Of a stretch of DNA of 64,000 nt, positions 59,884 to 64,000 are shown piece by piece. This stretch comes from Polynucleobacter necessarius (GTDB taxonomy: Bacteria; Pseudomonadota; Gammaproteobacteria; Burkholderiales; Burkholderiaceae). Both the position numbers and the translations under genes were made by a program. Positions within the stretch are counted from its first letter, which is position 1. Every line of letters begins with the position of its first letter. The notes under the pieces are model-generated. The model did not search any database and had not been told where the DNA came from. It was given only the letters and a program-made list of their open reading frames with translations. The DNA is taken from assembly GCF_900095185.1 (NCBI RefSeq), contig NZ_LT606948.1, positions 372,001 to 436,000 on the forward strand. Direction: 5' to 3'.

Positions 59884-60246
59884 ATGAAGAAATGCCTCGT
59901 TGCATTTGCTGCATTAGCAGCTTTCTCAGGCTTCGCACAAGCCGAAGAAAAAATTCAAATACTCGGCACACAAGAGCTCGTGAATGTTTGCAAATTACCT
60001 GCAAGCCCTGAATCACGCAGCTTTTGCATTGGTTACACCACCAGTGTTTATGACGCTTATTTAATGACTCGCCATCCGCAACGCGCTAAACCATTCATTT
60101 GCGTAACGCAACCAGCGCCACCACGTGATACTGTGATTGGAGATTTTGTTAAGTGGGCTGGAGAAAATCCACAGACCGCTGATAAACCTGCTGCTGGTGT
60201 AGTTTTGGGATATTTAGCTGTTCGCTTCCCTGGTGGCAAAAAATAA
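59884..60246 (+). CDS. Rap1a/Tai-like small secreted protein
   Basis: A 120-residue protein with signal peptide MKKCLVAFAALAAFSGFAQAEE. The mature part has two cysteine-containing blocks, VCKLPASPESRSFCIGYTTSVYDAY and PFICVTQ, the pattern of the Rap1a/Tai immunity-protein family, and FVKWAGENPQTADKPAAGVVLGYL near the end. An ATG at 59842 is possible but 59884 gives a proper signal peptide. Family members protect against type VI secretion amidases; no such effector is seen here, so the role is open. Confidence 0.75.
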   Translation: MKKCLVAFAALAAFSGFAQAEEKIQILGTQELVNVCKLPASPESRSFCIGYTTSVYDAYLMTRHPQRAKPFICVTQPAPPRDTVIGDFVKWAGENPQTADKPAAGVVLGYLAVRFPGGKK

Positions 60247-60292
60247 TCCACAACAGTTAGCCTACTAAATTAACACTTAAGGATTCGTTGCT

Positions 60293-60581
60293 ATGAAAAA
60301 AGTTATCGCAATTACAGTAGCTACTCTAGCTATCGCAGGTTGCTCTAATATGAGCAACACAGAGCAACGCACCCTATCAGGCGCATCAATTGGTGCGGTG
60401 GTTGGCGGTGTAGGCACTGCCATCTTCCACGGCAATCCAGGTTTGGGGTGTAGTCGGTGGCACTGCAGTTGGTGCAGCATCTGGTTATGCCTATGATGCT
60501 TACAAGAAGAATGAAGGCGCTAACTACAACGCTAGCTACAAGACCGGTAAGAATCCTCGGCCTAACAAAGCAGCAAACTAA
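60293..60581 (+). pseudogene. Glycine-zipper outer-membrane lipoprotein (frameshifted)
   Basis: The lipoprotein signal MKKVIAITVATLAIAGCSN has the lipobox I-A-G-C. The Gly-zipper follows (GASIGAVVGGVGTAIFHGNPGLG). A G4 run (60445-60448) where three G are expected shifts the frame; without it VVGGTAVGAASGYAYDAYKK to NPRPNKAAN would complete a protein of about 95 residues. The unshifted frame ends 14 codons later. One lesion. Confidence 0.8.
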
Positions 60582-60635
60582 GCTGTACCCTCTGATCAAA
60601 TGGGATCAGAGATTGCTTTATCGACCCAGCTCGTA

Positions 60636-61025
60636 TTAATTTACCAGCAGGGTTTTTATTTGGATGTTCCCCGCCAAAGCCTTGTGAATAGGACACTTGT
60701 CGGCGATCTTTAGCAATCGTTCTTTTTCTGCTGAAATTAAGTTTCCTGTAAATTTAATCTCACGAGAAAATATTTCAACATCATCTTCTCGTACTATATC
60801 GACAGTCACTGCTGCATTCTCAGGATTCATAGACTTGAGACCTGCATACTTTTTTAAAATCATCGAGGTGCATGCTGCTAGAGCAGCATCTAAGTACTCG
60901 TGAGGACTAGGACCAGAACCTGTTCCACCTTTTGTAGGATCAGCATCAGATAAAAAATGTAAATCGCCAACGGTCAATTTCTGCTCCAGCGGGCCCCGGC
61001 CAAATTGCGAGACAACTTTTTTCAT
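60636..61025 (-). CDS. OsmC family protein
   Basis: A 129-residue protein with the OsmC/Ohr-type fold: GPSPHEYLDAALAACTSMILKKYA carries the first conserved Cys, and ADKCPIHKAL the second. Such proteins reduce organic hydroperoxides with these two cysteines; which substrate is used here is unknown. It lies 40-50 bases from the end of the lipoprotein remnant. Intact. Confidence 0.88.
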   Translation of the reverse strand: MKKVVSQFGRGPLEQKLTVGDLHFLSDADPTKGGTGSGPSPHEYLDAALAACTSMILKKYAGLKSMNPENAAVTVDIVREDDVEIFSREIKFTGNLISAEKERLLKIADKCPIHKALAGNIQIKTLLVN

Positions 61026-61068
61026 GGCTACCCTATAAAAATGATGATTAAAACATATTGAGGAGACT

Positions 61069-61479
61069 TTAACTGGAATGGGGTTTGCTTGCTTTCTCTA
61101 CAGCAGGAAGATTGGCTTTCTTCCAAGCAGTAAAGCCACCCTCCAAATGACAAACCTTGGGTACACCCATTTTTTGCAAGGTTTGCGTTGCGAGGGCAGA
61201 ACGCCATGCAGAGGCGCAATACAAAATCAGTGTCTTGTCTTCGCCAAATATGGGCTTGTAATAAGGGCTATCTGGATCAACCCAAAATTCCAGCATACCT
61301 CTGGGTGCATGCAGGGCATTAGGGATCATGCCCTCTCTTTCCAATTCACGAACATCACGTATATCAATAAATACCGTATTCGGGTCTGATAGGAGCTGCT
61401 GCGCCTTTTCTAGAGATAAAGTTTCAATTTCAACCAAAGCACCCTGAATGAGCTCTGGATATCCAATCCTTAATTTCAC
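61069..61479 (-). CDS. Rhodanese-like sulfurtransferase
   Basis: I choose the GTG at 61479 because AGGGAG precedes it by eight bases; an ATG at 61521 would add 14 residues. The single rhodanese domain has VFIDIRDVRELEREGMIPNALHAPRGMLEFW, the active-site loop LYCASAWRSALA with Cys, and VCHLEGGFTAWKKANLP. The role may be sulfur transfer or thiosulfate handling; the partner is unknown. Intact. Confidence 0.88.
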   Translation of the reverse strand: MKLRIGYPELIQGALVEIETLSLEKAQQLLSDPNTVFIDIRDVRELEREGMIPNALHAPRGMLEFWVDPDSPYYKPIFGEDKTLILYCASAWRSALATQTLQKMGVPKVCHLEGGFTAWKKANLPAVEKASKPHSS

Positions 61480-61537
61480 CAAAATCTCCCTAATTAACAA
61501 AACCTCGTATATATGAAGCACCTGCTACCATTCTGCT

Positions 61538-62800
61538 ATGAACTTTACTCCGACAGAATTGGGTGCAAGCATTATTTTTGCTATTGCAATTTTGCATACC
61601 TTTTGCACCAGCTATTTTGAATCCATTGCTAAAAATTCACCACGGCATGCAGGCCTCTGGCATCTATTGGGTGAGATAGAAATTGTTTTTGGGTTTTGGG
61701 CGGCACTCTTGGTGAGTTTCATTTCTTTTTATGATGATTTACAAACTGCAAAAGACTTTCTAAATCAGCGCAACTTTACTGAGCCGCTATTTGTATTTGC
61801 CATCATGATTGTGACCGGAACTAAACCTATTTTATATGTTTCTACCCAAATATTGCATGCTTTAGCCAATATCCTGCAATCATTATTGCGAATCAGAAGC
61901 GCACCCGTTTTATATTTTCTTACTCTCGAGATAACACCGCTGCTAGGATCTTTGATAACTGAACCAGCAGCTATGACCTTAGCAGCATTTTTATTGCGCG
62001 ATTTGATCGATCGCCATAAATGCTCACGAGCTCTCTTATTTGGAACGCTTGGCGTACTTTTTGTGAATATCTCTATCGGCGGAACGCTTACTAACTTTGC
62101 AGCCCCACCAGTGCTCATGGTTGCCTCCACCTGGGGATGGAGCTCAGTCTTTATGTTTGCCAACTTTGGCATAGAGTCTGCCATAGCAATTTTTATTAAC
62201 GCACTCGTAATCACTCTGCTTTTCCATAGGCAACTGATTGAACCTAGCACTGAGAAAAAAGAAGTCAAGATACCCTATGCAGTAATTTTGATGCATCTAA
62301 TTTTCTTATTTGGAGTAGTCGTATTTGCTCATGACCCTGTTATTTTTATGTGGATTCTTCTTTTCTTTATTGGATACACCACAGCATACCCAAAGCATCA
62401 GAGCCCTCTCATTCTCAAAGAAGCGCTTTTGGTTGGTGTCTTCTTGGGAGGCTTAGTGGTGTTGGGTGCGCTACAGGGCTGGTGGCTACAACCTATCCTC
62501 GAAATGTTGAGCCCAACCGCAGTCTTTTACGGAAGTCTGGTTCTTACCGCTTTCACTGACAATGCTGCACTAACCTATTTAGGTTCCTTGGTTACAGGAA
62601 CATCTCCAACATTCAAGCTTGCTTTAGTAGGGGGAGCAGTTGCTGGAGGTGGGCTCACAGTGATTGCCAATGCGCCCAATCCAGCTGGTATCGCGATTCT
62701 AAGAAGTCATTTCCCAGAGAATACGGTATCAACCCTCTATTTGCTGATTGCTGCTATTCCACCCACAATTGTGGCAATTCTGGCCTATCGACTCTGCTGA
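61538..62800 (+). CDS. Putative Na+/H+ antiporter
   Basis: A 420-residue protein with about 11 hydrophobic helices. Features include GTKPILYVSTQIL, EITPLLGSLITEPAAMTLAAFLLRD, GGTLTNFAAPPVLMVA, and TAFTDNAALTYLGSLVTGTSP near the end, which together match the putative Na+/H+ antiporter family of the ion-transporter superfamily (NhaD-related). Ion specificity is family inference. A terminator hairpin overlaps its stop codon. Intact and one of the few transporters kept in this window. Confidence 0.85.
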   Translation: MNFTPTELGASIIFAIAILHTFCTSYFESIAKNSPRHAGLWHLLGEIEIVFGFWAALLVSFISFYDDLQTAKDFLNQRNFTEPLFVFAIMIVTGTKPILYVSTQILHALANILQSLLRIRSAPVLYFLTLEITPLLGSLITEPAAMTLAAFLLRDLIDRHKCSRALLFGTLGVLFVNISIGGTLTNFAAPPVLMVASTWGWSSVFMFANFGIESAIAIFINALVITLLFHRQLIEPSTEKKEVKIPYAVILMHLIFLFGVVVFAHDPVIFMWILLFFIGYTTAYPKHQSPLILKEALLVGVFLGGLVVLGALQGWWLQPILEMLSPTAVFYGSLVLTAFTDNAALTYLGSLVTGTSPTFKLALVGGAVAGGGLTVIANAPNPAGIAILRSHFPENTVSTLYLLIAAIPPTIVAILAYRLC

Positions 62801-62822
62801 AGCCCTTTTAGGGCTTCAGCAG
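62794..62822 (+). terminator. Hairpin at the stop codon of the antiporter
   Basis: A perfect 13-bp stem CTGCTGAAGCCCT / AGGGCTTCAGCAG with a 3-base loop begins in the last codons of the antiporter and ends 44 bases before miaB. The following bases TAAAATCTTT are only moderately T-rich, so termination may be partial. Confidence 0.65.
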
Positions 62823-62866
62823 TAAAATCTTTCCTTCGCCCCCAGCTATAAACCTGAGAACGGCAT

Positions 62867-64000
62867 ATGAAAAAGCTTTATATCAAAACCTTCGGCTGTC
62901 AAATGAACGAGTACGACTCGGGCAAGATGGCAGACCTTCTATATGCCGATGAAGGCATGGTGATAACAGAGCGACCGGAAGATGCAGATGTTGTTCTATT
63001 AAATACTTGCTCTATCCGAGCAAAAGCAGAAGATAAAGTTTTCTCTGCTTTAGGACGTCTTCGCGAGCTCAAGAAATCTAAACCTGATCTACTAATTGGT
63101 GTTGGTGGTTGTGTTGCAAGTCAAGAAGGTCAGCAAATAGTGAGTCGCGCTCCCTATGTGGACGTTGTCTTTGGACCACAAACACTTCATCGACTTTCAG
63201 ACTTAATTGCCGAGAGACGTAAAACTGGAATATCTCAAGTAGATATCTCCTTCCCGGAGATTGAAAAATTTGATCATCTTCCTGCATCACGCCAAACTCG
63301 TGGATCTGCTTATGTATCCATTATGGAAGGTTGCTCCAAATACTGCAGTTATTGCGTAGTGCCGTATACACGAGGTGAAGAGGTTTCATGGCCTTTTGAT
63401 GATGTGCTAACTGAGGTAGCAGGTCTGGCTAGCAACGGTGTAAAAGAAATTGTTTTGCTTGGTCAAAATGTCAATGCCTATCTCGGCAAGATGGGTGGCA
63501 CAGAAGCAATCGCTGATTTCGCATTACTACTTGAGTACATTGGTGAAATTCCCGGGGTAGAGCGTATTCGATTTACCACCAGTCACCCAAAGGCATTCAC
63601 TCAACGGCTCATTGATGTTTATGCCAAGCTCCCTAAGCTTGTTAGTCATCTGCACTTACCGGTACAACATGGCTCTGATTCAATGCTATCTGCAATGAAG
63701 CGTGGCTATACGACGCTAGAATTTAAAAGCATTATTCGTAAAATGCGCGCCGTGCGTCCAGATCTGACCTTGTCGAGCGACTTTATTGTAGGTTTTCCTG
63801 GTGAAACCGAGGACGACTTTGAAAAACTCCTGAAAATGGTTGAGGAGCTAAATTTTGATAATAGCTTTTGTTTTATCTTTAGCCCGCGCCCCGGCACACC
63901 AGCTGCCAATTTGAGTGATGACACGCCTTACGAAGTTAAGCTCAAGCGTTTACAAACTTTGTTAGCTCTTGTAGAGAGTCAAACAAACAAAATTAGCCAA
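62867..64000 (+). CDS. miaB: tRNA-2-methylthio-N6-dimethylallyladenosine synthase, N-terminal part (runs off window)
   Basis: Radical-SAM methylthiotransferase acting on i6A37 of tRNA. The window holds 378 codons, open to the right edge. The N-terminal UPF0004 domain has [21 protein letters not shown] and [11 protein letters not shown] (three Cys of the auxiliary cluster). The radical-SAM motif is [15 protein letters not shown], followed by [24 protein letters not shown] and [16 protein letters not shown]. Expected full length is about 450 residues, so the TRAM domain lies outside. Start at 62867 is the only plausible ATG. Confidence 0.95.
   Translation, partial: MKKLYIKTFGCQMNEYDSGKMADLLYADEGMVITERPEDADVVLLNTCSIRAKAEDKVFSALGRLRELKKSKPDLLIGVGGCVASQEGQQIVSRAPYVDVVFGPQTLHRLSDLIAERRKTGISQVDISFPEIEKFDHLPASRQTRGSAYVSIMEGCSKYCSYCVVPYTRGEEVSWPFDDVLTEVAGLASNGVKEIVLLGQNVNAYLGKMGGTEAIADFALLLEYIGEIPGVERIRFTTSHPKAFTQRLIDVYAKLPKLVSHLHLPVQHGSDSMLSAMKRGYTTLEFKSIIRKMRAVRPDLTLSSDFIVGFPGETEDDFEKLLKMVEELNFDNSFCFIFSPRPGTPAANLSDDTPYEVKLKRLQTLLALVESQTNKISQ

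Overview
The window reads as a betaproteobacterial chromosome of the Burkholderiaceae. The gene orders queA-tgt-yajC-secD-secF, pgk-pyk-fba-purC-purE-purK-sua5 and the three-subunit pntAA-pntAB-pntB fit that group, as do protein details throughout. Moderate G+C and a very high share of broken genes point to Polynucleobacter, and specifically to a reductively evolving lineage like the Euplotes endosymbiont P. necessarius. The organism name is inferred from gene content and decay, not from a database match.

About 40 protein genes look intact and about 27 are broken, fragmentary or frameshifted. I see no transposase, integrase, phage gene or CRISPR array. The decay consists of point nonsense mutations, 1-2 base indels (often in short homopolymers or as dinucleotide duplications) and internal deletions.

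Layout. 1-1.85 kb: end of tldD, then aroG. 1.87-5.4 kb: decayed cobalamin adenosyltransferase and a ruined glycolate oxidase operon glcDEF. 5.4-25.2 kb: a mostly intact block with yggS-proC, ubiA, recG, queA-tgt-yajC-secDF, waaA-purB, a frameshifted GST, mnmA, the transhydrogenase operon, and groESL with its CIRCE operator and promoter. 25.2-28.1 kb: graveyard of an unrecognised gene, a receiver/HPt two-component remnant and dacB. 28.1-35.7 kb: tsaC/sua5 (C-terminal domain cut off), purKEC, fba, pyk, pgk on the minus strand. 35.9-38.1 kb: ilvE, a small zinc-finger protein, waaF. 38.1-41.5 kb: four dead genes (NTF2-like, conserved hypothetical, M48 peptidase, type IV pilin). 41.6-46.4 kb: terC, sucCD, broken recX, recA with a near-consensus LexA box. 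46.5-61 kb: one tRNA (CAT anticodon) and a long graveyard of transport and catabolic genes (FAH hydrolase, MOSC, MFS, TRAP dctPQM, gamma-glutamyltransferase, maleylacetoacetate isomerase, AEC transporter, amtB), with intact yicG-like channel, gamma carbonic anhydrase and Rap1a-like genes among them. 61-64 kb: OsmC, rhodanese, a Na+/H+ antiporter and the start of miaB.

Functionally, central glycolysis, the succinyl-CoA synthetase step, purine synthesis, amino acid synthesis (aroG, proC, ilvE), tRNA modification (queA, tgt, mnmA, tsaC, miaB), protein export, LPS core synthesis and chaperones are kept. Solute uptake, two-component signalling, pili, glycolate use, cobalamin adenosylation and detoxification have been lost. 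That is the pattern expected of a bacterium confined to a stable host cell.
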